From contig WFMF01000022.1 in the NCBI GenBank assembly GCA_011033025.1, forward strand, positions 62,001 through 126,000: a stretch of DNA of 64,000 nucleotides. Direction: 5' to 3'. The translations under genes were made by a program, and so were the position numbers. Shown one piece after another: positions 1-12,549 of the stretch. Numbering within the stretch: the stretch's first letter is position 1; every line of letters begins with the position of its first letter. Below the pieces are notes generated by a model, which was not told where the DNA came from, ran no database searches, and was given only the letters and a program-made list of their open reading frames with translations. The stretch comes from Beroe forskalii (taxonomy: Eukaryota; Ctenophora; Nuda; Beroida; Beroidae).

Positions 1-3000
1 ACACAAGCCGAAAACGGAAATCAATATATATCATTCAAATATCAAATTGTGAAAATGTCAAAAAAAACCTTCTAAAAATAAAGTAATTTCCTAATGGGAC
101 ATAGGGTTCCGGTCCGTAATTACTGAGATAATTTACCATGACAAAACAGTTTTTACTTTTCATCACTTTTACTCCCATTTCTGGAAGTTCCTTTCAGCGT
201 TCAGACTGTGTACAATAACAAAGGCGGTATATAGAGGTATAACTTAAAACTTACATAAAGCGTCATCAATCATACAATGATACGCAATGATAATGACGAC
301 ACTCTCAGTCACCTACATACTATCGTGTGCAGCAAAATATCATGCCCAAAAAATTTAGAGCCTCTCTTACACCAGAACGCGCAAAAAATTAGTCTGGTTT
401 GATTGAATTCAATGCAGAGAATTAGTTATTGTTCGCGTATTAGTAACGGTGCGTTGAAATACCGAGCAAGAATCATAAAAATGCAGGAAATCGGTGTTTC
501 ATAAACCAGAAGGAAATAACAACACAATATAACCAATAGATTATAGACAGCCTGCTCAAGTGACTTTAAAAGCTTATGTAAATGCAAATTACGAATCATC
601 TGAAAGCAAATGTTGCTCCCTCACATAATGTCATTATTATTTGCCAATCGCCAAATTGTTGCCAAGATTCAAAAATCCATCTCGAGTGGTAATTATGACT
701 TTTGTAATCGAAACTATTGAAATATTCAATGTACTAATGTAGGATTAACCTGTGAAACTTGGATCAGGACGGTAGGTCGGTAGAATGAATAATGAATGCA
801 GTAAAAGGATGAATGCTTTCTTTTACGTCGATGTCAAAGGTTCTGAGATTTTAGAATGCCTTCTGAAATTTCCACATGACCACAATTTGTACGCGCGTGA
901 TACTGATAACAAGCGCGACTCGGAAATTTCAGAATGATTTTCATTTCTCGACCTCGCCAAATCTCAGTTACATACTGCTATAGGAAGCTGCTCGAATCTA
1001 CATCAGCAAAAAAGGCAGGAAAAATCACGACATATGCTGACAAGTCACGGCAAACCACGGGCATACCTAAACTTAGCGCCCACATTCCTACCAACGTTTT
1101 ACACTAAAACCAACACATTCCAAACAACTAAACAACACAAACACGTAGGTATATCACTGTATGGACGTGCTGCTGAAAACTTTAGGATTGATGCTATATG
1201 TGTCGTGCTACGCAAAAAACGATTTCTCGAGAGAGGTAGGGAAGGAATAGAAGTGTTGATGTGGCTGTAAAACGTCGACAACATATATTCAGAACTTTAT
1301 TAGCCTGAATATTTGGATTCCTTACCAAAACCTGGAACGAATTAACGTTATTAAACAATTAATCAGGTTGTTGAGTGATCTCAGCTTTATTTGAAGTTTG
1401 GATTTGACGAATTTTTAATTAAATCGAAGCGCTATATATTGAAGTAATTTAATAGTGAAGCATTTTACCAAACAAATAGCGTCTTGATAAATATTCGAGA
1501 TAGTTAGCTCGATTCTCGGAAATTAATCGATTAATCAGATTAATCAATCTGGTAATCGCAAATAGAACTATAAATTGATAACCTAATTTGATAATTGGTT
1601 GGCTGTTTCGTGTCGAGTTTCCTAATGAAATATATATAAATTTCTGCTTAACTTGCCTGACACAGAAATCACACGAAGAATTTCCCATTAATCAAAGCAA
1701 TGCCAAGGATCTTGCGATAAATTGTAAAATCATTGCCAATAAACATACGCGTGTCCCTTGTCCCCAGAGCAAAACCTCACTTCAAATTTCTAACAAAATT
1801 TAACTATATAATTATCTATCAGAATACAAAGGGCTGTATCCACGACCCCAAAGTTAAGACAAAAGTGCGAGTCTTTCATGTACACTGTATAATATAAGCT
1901 AACAGATGGTGGCCATATGTTTTGTAAGGAACTCAGAGAGACCTCAGCTCAATAGATAGCTAGAAATAGAGATCTCATGATGATACGATATTATATTTAT
2001 TGATATGATCATTACACACTGCTCTGAAGACTAAAGCTTCTTAGTTCAAGTTCAATAACATATTATATTCATCATCTTTTAAGTAAAAGTTCATCAATAT
2101 ATAACTTTAATATTAATGATAATAATTTACGAATATTAATAATAATTTACAGATATTGATCATAAGAGTTGCTAAAATTAATGATGGGAAGGGTATATCA
2201 GCAATGTGTCAAATTTCTATTGTTAACAATAAATATAAAGTCTTAACATCATATTTTTTGATTCTTCCTGCATTGGATTAACATCTAAGCTGATCGAATA
2301 GCGTAATAGCATGCCCCAAAACTACAAGTCCATGCGATCGGTTGATTGTGGCCAGTAATATTTCTATTCTTGTCTACCCCTTGTACTGTAGGTACATCAG
2401 TGATGTAAAACGATGAACCCATGTTTGTATTATTAGTAAATAAACAAACAGAAGAATATTTTATTTACGCAGCTCTGTTATTGCAAAATCTATACAATGG
2501 AGACTATAGGGACACCCTACACTCACTCACAAACTGTGAAGACAAAACAGGGACTTGATGTGTTATGAAATGGAAGCTTTTAAAGCAGGGGCACCGCATG
2601 ACTGGTAAATATATGGCACGAGACAGAGTTAAAATGGGAGTGACACTGATCGGCAAAAACCCTGCGCGCGCGATAAATAGGCACTTCAACTTCATATCAT
2701 GATGTACAACGCGCTATGATAATGACGTTATTTAACCGCCTATTTATGATCCATGGCCATGTAGACGTTACAGTGGGCACAAGACGCGTATCATAGACAT
2801 GAGACGTGGGCAAGACCAGGGTGACACTCCTGAAGGGTTACCATACACGTTAAGAGATCAGAGTACGTCAATGCGGGGTTATATCGAGGAAAAAGGGAAA
2901 AGTCCACCCAGAAACGATAGCTAAATCACAGTGACTGCGTGCTGATGGTTTAGAATGGGGAATTCATGATGACAGCAAAATGCTCGGATTCTGGTGGAAC

Positions 3001-3723
3001 TTATATGGTTAAAATAATAATAATGGTTTTTCGGGAGGTTAGCAGATTATCAAGTTTCACTATCCCCCGCGAAGATATTCCTGGAAATTCCAATCCCATA
3101 ATATATTTATACGTCCTGGGAAAGATTCAACTATTTATATACTTTCATTGGTAGATGATATAGTTTTATTCACGAATAATATCATTTAAATATGCGGATA
3201 AAGAGGGGCGTGCCACTCAAATCTGGACGAGTTTGCGGCTGAGTCAGGAGGAACTCCTTAACGAGCAGAAAACGAAACTGTAGCAGAACTGGGAAAAGGC
3301 AAAATTTCACCCACCACGCCCAAATATTACCCCAAACGGTTTCGATCTATTTGAAACTAATATTCGTTAGATTCTTTATACCAAAATCTGAAATGGCTCA
3401 ACATATAATATGCACCTTGAAGATTTGAAGTTTAACTGTTTAACCAGATGTCTAGTCTGTGAATTTAAGGGAAGAGGGAAGGGGTAAAATCTTAAAGTGA
3501 GTCTGGGAAAGTTTAATTGAAATTGGAAATAAACTATCAAAATTCAAGGCACGACACAACACCCCCGCTGGTGCACTGTGAACTATTAAAGTAGAGAAAT
3601 ATTATTTTGCTCAATTTCCAAGAAAAATTATCATGAAAACTCACGTTTCTTCAAAATTCGTTGATTGACGAATTGTCATTAAAAAATGCAAGAGCTTATT
3701 TGGTATGCTTTTAATCTTATTAA

Positions 3724-3824
3724 AGTGGATCTTTAAAACTCATAACAGCAAGTGGACTGGATCTTTAGAACTTAAAACATCAAGTAAACTGGATGAGGAT
3801 CTTTAGAACTCAAAACAGCAAGTT
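3724..3824. repeat. Short tandem repeat, about 3 units of 32-38 bp
   Basis: Three imperfect copies of a unit containing GGATCTTTARAACT followed by CAAAACAGCAAGT lie head to tail. No coding potential is seen. This is a small local minisatellite. Confidence 0.6.
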
Positions 3825-4315
3825 TTCAGGCCGATTCATGAATGAATCCCATCAGGATATATCGGTTCAACTACTCAAACAGTGAGCAAATAACCAATAG
3901 TATTAAACATATTGCCGCCATTATGAAGGTGCAAATGAAATACGTCTCAAACATATTACATTAATTTATAGCCGAGTGCCCTATAATCTATATATTATCA
4001 TTAGGGCACTAATATCATTGTATAAATATGTTTAAATGGCTACTGCGTAAACATATTAATAAACACAATCAATAATATAGATTCTATGATTCCCGTGAGA
4101 TTGATCTGCCATTAAGGAGTCTGGTAAATCTGTAATATTCACTTCTGACGGAGGCACAAGTCGTATGGCATGTGGCGCGTTCATGTAACCGATATATAAT
4201 GTATTTTGACGACATCAGTCCCCATTATAAGCCCTGAAGACACGGGACACCGCTCTGATATGTCTATAATATGTCTGTTATTCAAAACAACATGTTCTGA
4301 GTAATATCGGCGGGG

Positions 4316-4409
4316 TATAAGCTCACCCGTAGGATCCCGAAACCGTCTTGACATCGACCAATCAGCACGCGAGTTCACCGTCTAAACGCGCGCTGATTGG
4401 TCAGTGTCA
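4316..4409. repeat. Hairpin MITE, truncated copy
   Basis: A left end resembling the terminal repeat of the element at 10705 (AAGCTCACCC) is followed by an inverted repeat at 4349-4409: TGACATCGACCAATCAGC pairs with GCTGATTGGTCAGTGTCA around a short loop. The right terminal repeat is not recognisable. The stem contains CCAAT/ATTGG in opposite orientations. Confidence 0.55.
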
Positions 4410-6583
4410 AATATAAACCTGTAGCTATTATGCCATTGTACGTGTGGTGTCTGTAACTCATGCGAATGCTTGTAGTTGTACGTCACGAGGCCCGAACAGT
4501 CTAATGAACAAAATAATTACTACCAGGGCATGCAATTAGTTCCGGACAATGTAGGACTATCAGAATTAAGGTTCAAGTAGACTCGTGTGTCTGACAATAA
4601 AAATGATAAATCAATAATAAAAAGACGACTTTTGTGAATGGACAATATCATAATACCATGAAATTGCCACAATTAGAAATATGAATCCAATTAGCACGTA
4701 AAAAACGGTTGATCAAGAAAAATGGCCGTTCTTTTACGATACATTCGCCGACTATATTCACGAAACACAGCTCCTCAAATATCGCTAAATCGTCAAAAAT
4801 CGTATAATTTTGACAGAGCAAATCCCTCTGAGTCTCCTAAAACGAATCAACTTGCACATTGACAAAGCTGCCGCTTCTGGCAGCATTCCCTGGCCGACTG
4901 CAGGCCACTTCCTTCGTACCACTCAGGTGAAGACAGGTTTAGAGCGGGAATTATAAAGTTAGTACGGACCATCGGCCTCACATTTCACGTAAATATAGTA
5001 GTAAATACACGTAGAATACACTGCGATATTCTCGCACCGTCTCACTGCCGTTGACTCGTTGGGTTGTGAATGAGTAGCACACGACTAATAATGACGTCAT
5101 TATCAGGGTTTAATGTGGTCAGTTGCTGATGTCAAGACTGGTTATAATAAAGAAACGCACTTAGGTTCCGCTGCTGATCATTCTCAATGATGACCACGTG
5201 TCAATAAATTACACAAAGTGTCTGTTATAGAATATCTTCACGTGTGTGATCATACCGGGTCTATTCAAAGAGGAAACTTCGAAAATTATAAATTCAGTGA
5301 GTTGAAAAATTCGGTGAATTGAAAATTCACTGAACCGTATAAACGGTTATCAAATTTAAAGTAAACGGCATCGTGGAAATGAGACATTCCACGATTCATA
5401 GTTGGCTGCATAATTCTGCAGCGTGCCACATAACTACACATTTACACGAGTAAAAGCAGCTACGATAATGGGAGTAATGAATGCGACAGGCTTTTATATT
5501 GTTACGCGGGTAGTAAAGTACATAAATACTTGCCTGGCATATTTATGCTAAGAGCGTAATGGCAATCCACTCTTGCAACTCTATCGGAAGCTAATTCTAG
5601 AAGTATCTGCTCAACAAACGCGGGGAGTCTTCAAAGATACGCGAGATCATCCAAGAAATAATGTCATTGAGGCCAATTTCTGTCAATATTAGGATATTAG
5701 TAAAAATAATCCGAATTTCTGTCAACGTACTGACAAAGATATTATTTAATTTCATTAATTTATCATTAAATGAAGGTCAGTCCGGTAGGAGGAACTGTAA
5801 ATTATATATCAAAAATTATCAAACTTTGAATTGCAATTAATCTAAAACATTCAATTCGGAAGACAGGTGAAGAGAAAAGAGATTAACACTTCATATCAAA
5901 TTAGCGCTGTAGATCAAGTCACTTTCAACATAATATTGGTAAGTTGATACGGTAAAGTAAGTTAGAAATTTCCTACTGATAAGTGGTTATTCACATTTCC
6001 TATCTAGATTTTGACGTAGTGTCACATGATATTAGTATGATATTCCAAAATGGCAGTTAAATGCTTATTGACGCCGCGCACTGTTATTTTGCGGCGTGTG
6101 ACACCGCGCAAATAAGTTTGCTAAGCAAATAATATAATATGCTTTTGCTAAATCATTATAAACGACATTGCGCGCTATCATAGTCATAGGTTTATTGTTG
6201 AAATGACAGCGCGTGGAGACATTACACTGGCAGACTGCGCAGCCAAAAGCACATTGGTGAATGGTAAAGAAGTAAAGTCTATTCAATATCACTGTCAACC
6301 AGGACCGCATGTCATTTATTGCGTCAAACAAGGTGTAACCTTCAAGATTTTAAACATTTAAATTACGATTATTATGAGTCGGACACAAAACAAAACTAAA
6401 TCGTGCTATAGAAGCTTAGTGAGGATTAAAATCTAAATATTTAGAATACGAGCTCATGAGTAGAACTGTGTTTTCATAATAATGAATAAGAGCTGAAATG
6501 AAAATAAATTTTCATGTGTGCAACAAAGGGTATAAATTATGAGATCCAATTCCATGAGTCAGAAGCTCAATATATGGGCATGT

Positions 6584-6752
6584 TACACGTGTTAGCAACG
6601 TACCGTCTTTCGTCATAGTAACACGTGCAAGTCGCTATAGCAACGGGAAATATTAAAAGCACCACGTAACAACACACGGCATGAGATTGGTGGGGGGTGC
6701 AATAACATACAGTGAAAAGCACCACGTCATAGCAACACGTGCAAAGCACGTC
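6584..6752. repeat. Local duplication with CACGTG motifs
   Basis: A segment reading CGTCATAGYAACACGTGCAA occurs at 6611 and again at about 6725. A second shared piece, AAAAGCACCACGT, occurs at about 6655 and 6717. Together they form an imperfect duplication of about 110 bp rich in CACGTG E-box cores. No gene is adjacent, so a regulatory role is only a possibility. Confidence 0.45.
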
Positions 6753-7450
6753 ATAAAATTAATACTCGTTCTACAATAAACTTATTAAAAGTAAGATTGA
6801 TTAGGAAACGTAATGGCACCAGAGGTCCAGAGGCGGACTGCAATGACGTTAAATATTATTGGGAATGCTGAATATCTGAATATACACCTAAAAGTTAGAA
6901 AAAATATCATTGATTTAATCCGGGGCAACAGAGTGTAACTAAAACTACCGAAACTATAAACCAATATGTATAAATGTGATATAAAAGAGGCTAAGGGTGA
7001 CTTGAAGTCTGAGGGATCAGTGAGGATCAAAGGAGTATTAAAACACAAAAAGCTACACAAAATAATAAACGCATAGAAACAGAATAACGTAAATTTTCTT
7101 TACTGGAGTTGAAATAAAGAAATAAACTATAAAGGTCTCAGGAACACGTCACAAACTCACCACTTTAAACAGTAACAATGACGAAACACATGCTCTCGGC
7201 ACACAAAACAATTACCTCCACAATCACGATAGAATATATACACAAAATATAAGCCTTTCAATGCACGTGTGATCGATAGAAAGAGAGGGAAATAGTAACA
7301 CATCTGATGGACCCTAATGTTTCAGGGTGTCAAATAATCGTTTCGAACATATGTGTATATTTACACGGCGTCTTTAACGTCAGGACCACCACCACCTGTT
7401 CTAGTCTTATCTCACACGAGTAACTTCCATCACAAATCACAGGCGGATGA

Positions 7451-7475
7451 GAATGACGTCATTATCATGGTTTAA
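7451..7475. repeat. Dispersed TGACGTCA palindrome repeat (representative copy)
   Basis: This copy reads as a near-perfect palindrome centred on TGACGTCA followed by a GGTTTAA tail. Related copies, more or less decayed, lie at about 2717, 5086-5112, 9272-9289, 14319-14340, 18434-18458 and 32055-32079, the last in opposite orientation. The shared core approaches TGATAATGACGTCATTATCA. TGACGTCA is the CRE/ATF consensus, but these copies are not placed at recognisable promoters, so a mobile-element origin is the simpler reading. Confidence 0.55.
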
Positions 7476-10400
7476 AGTGGGGCGTTAGAGACGTAAAATC
7501 GTCCTTTGACGGGCTCAACTTCCACAAAACTCCACGACGAGTATTATTATATGGACACATGGTGAACTCCCAGAGAATCCAATCTAAATTATTGAACCCC
7601 GCACACCTTGAATATACGCCGCTAAACGTCACTGACTCAGCACTCTAAGCCCTTATGATGACATCACTCTGAACAGCCTATATTTCGTCACGTGACTGCA
7701 GGTTTTGTTGTAAGGGTTTTACACACGGTCCTGCAGGGGTGTATTATGATACACAAGAGAGAGGAGTATTTGTAATCTTTGAAATTAAACTGCTCCTCAT
7801 CCTAGAGATACTGCTCCTGTCACAAATTAAACTTGTGCGTGGTGGTGGTAATCTGGTATAAGACTGAGAAAGTTGGGGGCATGGTCAATCCTCCCAAGAA
7901 ATACGATTGAAAGGTCTCTTTATAAGTGGTACCCGTTACGAGTTGTGGAAACAATCCAAACCCTTTGAAATAAAATAAATTAAAACAGGATTAGACAGGA
8001 AAAGTAAACTGCTCATCCTTTTAAACGCTGCTCTTGTCACAAATTAAACTAGCGGTAGTGTGGTGTGAGCGGTAGCAGGTAGTCATCAAAACCTTTGAGC
8101 TTGAAATGGACGCAGTATCGCTTTTCAGGGGTCAACATTTAAAGATTTAAATAACCCCTTGATCAAAGCTTCAAGAATCTATGATATCCTATCTTTCCAG
8201 GTCAGATCAGAATAATTTTGGAATTTTGTGTGCTGCGAAAACGGTTCGGACCAACTTTTCGAAACGGAATTAAAAAAAAATGTAAAGAAGCATAGAAATA
8301 TAACTGATAGCACAAAAGTTGTGTAGAACTAGAAGTCAAACAACTTGAACCAACGAGTAGTTCTGTTCCGCATTATTTCTGTAGAGAAAAAATTCTCAAT
8401 TCTAAAGAATTCTAAATTATTGGAATATCGATTGTCTTTCATGTCAAAATCATTAATGCGCGATAATTCATCATGAAGAGATATTCCATTTTTGCTTCTT
8501 ATTCTGGTGAATAGCGTCCGAAATACCGATCAATAATATTCATAATGAAGCGTTACGTGACAATTTCACGAATTCCTGCTTTAACCTAAATTAGACATGC
8601 CATTTTAATTCATAGATTCTTAAAATAGAACTCGTTGGGAGCTAAAGTTTTATAAATAGCTGGCAACCCGAATTGACAAGTCGCAGGTCAAAATCGACGC
8701 AGGAGTAAACATCTAAAAATAACTAAAGGATCGCGACACTTGGTCGAGTTGACTATCCCCAGCACTTTAATAGCAGGTATATAACGCTCCGATAAATGGT
8801 AGGTTATAAGGTTGAACATGGGATATCACACAATGAAATCCTCCGAGTACCAGGTCTCCTATAGCGCCATGTAGAACGAACAAAAAGGCTGAACAATGAC
8901 AGAACTCAACGATATCTAAATGATATGGCTAAAGCCCACGTACATAGAAATAAGTTATATCAAGTGACGATATCATGACGGTTTAAAATACCCAATTGGT
9001 GGCATTAAGTTGCCTATCTTCCGTGCGCCGAAACAAAGAGCAGGACGAGTTCATATTGAGTCATTGTGAACACTTATAACGCGCACAAAGACTCCTACAC
9101 AGACACAGTGCACCCTAATTCACTGGGGGCGTAATATATTATTATTCATGACCCACCCATCTGAACACCACACTCACACACTCACTCACACACTTAAACC
9201 TTTATGAGGGTTATACTGTTATACACCTGAGAAAGAGGCGGTTCATCCTCATCAATAGTCCATTATAACGTGTGATAATGATGTCATTGGTACTTGCCAG
9301 CTATACTCAAAGGTGCTCGATTTAAGACTGACTTTACACAACCCAAAGGCTATGTATTGAGAACATAAGTGGCACCATTTCCTTTTAAATTCTAATCTTG
9401 CTACACGCACATAATGGACACCTTTCATGATATAACTCGAAGGTGGTGAGTTTTGGTTGGGATATACACTGGCAGGTTTGTATGTAGGTCTTTATGGTAC
9501 ATTGTAAGATTGATGAATATGTACCTATTCCCTAATCCCTATAATGTTTTTAGGCAGTGCATTTTGAAACCCTTCAGCACTCTTGAGCTGTTCAAAACAA
9601 TTTATTGTGAATCAGGAAAGCATAATTTATTATGATCATGCTGCTTGGAACAGTGCACAACCACTAATTTCGCACGGAAATGCCAGTTACACAACAAAAT
9701 TAGAATCCCAGACATCTAGGATTTCAAAATTCACTATTTCAACAAGTGAAAACCTCGAAACATAACTCGTAAGAAGTACAAACGTCTGTAATAAAAACCT
9801 CGGTCTTCGGCCTCGGTCTTAATGCACGAAATTACACACTTGAGCCAATCGTGTGTAATATCACGGTCTGTAAGTTTAACTCGTCACTTATTCTAAACCC
9901 TTCATTGTGTGATGAGACAATATTGTGTTTGTGTAAGATGTAGCTAAGTCAGCTGTTTAAAGCTATAATATGAATGAGGCAGTTTGGTGCTAAATGATGA
10001 ATGAACGCGAGGAAGGAAGAATATAATGAATGCCCTTTTATAACATTTACTCTTTCATGTCTTCAATGTTACCTGATCATGTCTCGAAAATATTCAATTT
10101 TGGTATCGCCCATCCCTTCCCCAAGAATCATACTTAAGGTAGAATTGTCCCCACTAAAATTCTAAAGAATTTTATTCAAGTAGATAGTAATTAGATGGAA
10201 TTGCACTTTGAAGAGTTCGGAAGAATTGTCCTTAGATTGAATTGTAAAGAGAAGGAAACGGGATTTTCCCATACCAGATCCTGAATTTCATTAAATATTT
10301 TGATGAATCAACTTAATTAACTAAATTACACGAGATTTTAGCATTAAAATAAGATAATAATCATAAATAACGGTGCACAATTATCACGAATTAGAAATTA

Positions 10401-10704
10401 TATATAGCTAATACATGTTATATTAATTTTACTAATTATCACAGAATCACAATAATTATAGTTTACCAAGACACGGTATCCAATTTACTCAAAAAACGTA
10501 AAAAATCTAAAAATAAAAGTAAAAACATACTGGCACAAGTTATCATATATCATGACCATACAGTTATTATACTACAGTATCATGATACACTTATTCAATT
10601 GGCTAAGTGCTGAAAATGGGCTTTTACGTTGGACAGAGGTTCTTTATTTGCATGTTTGCAGTCTCAATGCAGACTCTAGAACGCCAGCATATATTGAGGA
10701 AGTA

Positions 10705-10827
10705 TTAGCTTACCCACCTGGGTCAATTTGACATTGACCAATCAGCGAGCGAGTTGACCGTAAACTCGCGAGCTGATTAGTCAATGCTCGTTGTTATGAC
10801 GATTTGGAGATCCCCAGGGTGAGCTAA
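10705..10827. mobile_element. MITE with about 16-bp terminal inverted repeats and internal hairpin
   Basis: The left end TTAGCTTACCCACCTGGG is matched in inverse orientation by the right end CCCCAGGGTGAGCTAA. Inside, CATTGACCAATCAGC pairs with GCTGATTAGTCAATG. The length is 123 bp with no coding capacity, as expected for a miniature inverted-repeat element. A clear target-site duplication is not visible. A truncated relative lies at 4316-4409. Confidence 0.65.
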
Positions 10828-12549
10828 AACAGTCGATATTAGTGCAGCCGTATGAGATATAGCAATCTTACGCTGAATATTCACTTGGCGTTCCCGAGTC
10901 CGCCTGAAGGACTACAATCATGATAAAGAACCTACGTCAAGTTGTATGGAATAGGAAAGGCGAGAAACAACTAAAATATCAAGATCTGTAAAGTTTACAT
11001 GAGGATGTAAATAAGTAAATAATGGCATAGTTGATAGTAATTTTATGGCACAGTTATTCTATTATTCGATGATAGGTGCATGGGAAACTCAAGAATTCTG
11101 GACAGCTGAAGAGCTGAATTTGAAATGATCGAAGGAAATGTTTTGGTGAAAAAATCAATATAATAAAACAACTGAATTTATAAAAGAAGAGAAACGTGAG
11201 TTTGCAAATTACAGAATAAGAGAGAGTGAGCTCCTAAATTAGCGAGTAAGAGCAAAAAAGACAGGTATCATAACTAAAGTTACTATGATAACTGAAAACA
11301 CTGCTGTTTTAGTGTTTAGCACACTAACTGTAATCTAATTCCATCTGTTGACGAAATAATGACGGCACTGTGACGTGGTGGATCATGAAGTGCAGCTGAA
11401 CTTGTCTTTATGGTATCCTCTTATGTCAATGACGTTGATAGATTTAACTTATTTTATTTAGGGAAAACCGACAGGTTGTTGGCTATATATTGTGAAATCA
11501 TTATGTAATTGAATGATAGAATATATTACTTGAATAAAGTGACAGGTGTAATTCGCATTATTACTTTCTCCTATTGAAACTTAGTGTATTTTGGATGGAA
11601 ATTGGAGGCTTGAAGTGAGAACAGGAAACCTTGGAGCAATGGAGGGTGTATGAAAATTGCTGATTAGATCATCAATCAAAGATGAGTGCAAGGGGATACT
11701 GTTGACCTAAACAAAAAATATCCAATATTCACGCTAAACTAGCAGGCGTTCAGTCTTACATAACGAACAGGCAGATAAGTAGTGTGAATTCTCCGAAGCT
11801 TGCCGTCCATTTTGACATCGGGACGATTTAAAGTTTTTCATAATAGGAGTAGATTTCAGCATATCGTATTGAGTTTGTCCTGCAAAACTGAACTGATCAT
11901 ACACGTCATCATATCATCGTCACTCGAATCAATACACTAAGTAACCTACAGAGTATATTTATAGCTAGTATCGTCACAAGGAAATCATTTTAATCCTAGA
12001 TTGTGCGGTGTGCCGTAGCTGGCTTATTCTGGACGGTTGTACTTCTTGGCACGGCTCCTGTAAATACGGGAGAAGTTTTGAGGGGAGGGAGAATGTTTCG
12101 AATCGGTAAGGTCAAATATTGATGATTCTCCAAAGATCAATCTAGATGTTGGATTATAAAAACAGCTTGAGAGCGTGGATCAAAAGAGGCTTCACATAAA
12201 ATAAATTAAAGATCGCAAAAGTATTTATATGATTAGCTACAGCGAAGAAATGAGAGGAAGAGAAAATATAAAATGGCACAGCGAGGCATCATGGAGGGAT
12301 GGCTCGAGCCTTTGAAGACCGCGTGATATCGCTGAACTGTTACAGCACAGCTTCATTCATGCTTATCAGCCGGACTTTACTTTGTGGGCTAAACCGCCTC
12401 CCAAACTTGACACCAATTACCGTCAATCCCCGGATTGCAGCAGCAAAGGCAGAAATGTGCAATAAAAGAATATACAACATTTTCATTTCATGAAGCCAAA
12501 CCACGCCCCGTACCTTATAATCGAAGTAAAACAAAGGCTAGCACAGTTC

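Larger units (their letters stand above)
1..12549. other. Gene-less AT-rich stretch with decayed repeats
   Basis: I see no convincing coding exon here. The longest open frames are under 95 codons, lack recognisable motifs and look random. The stretch holds dispersed palindromic TGACGTCA-centred repeats (about 2717, 5086, 7451, 9272), two copies of a hairpin MITE (4316 and 10705), short tandem repeats and many E-box-like CACGTG sites. Its right edge runs into the 3' end of the minus-strand DOLPP1 gene. Small exons of an unrecognised gene could be hidden, because DOLPP1 itself was only visible as scattered exons of about 100 bp. Confidence 0.6.

Noticed and set aside
4600-4860. Open minus-strand stretch after a good acceptor-like TTTTAG (ETQRDLLCQNYTIFDDLAIF)
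   Set aside because: About 60 open codons with no family resemblance and only a weak donor; random open frames of this size are expected.
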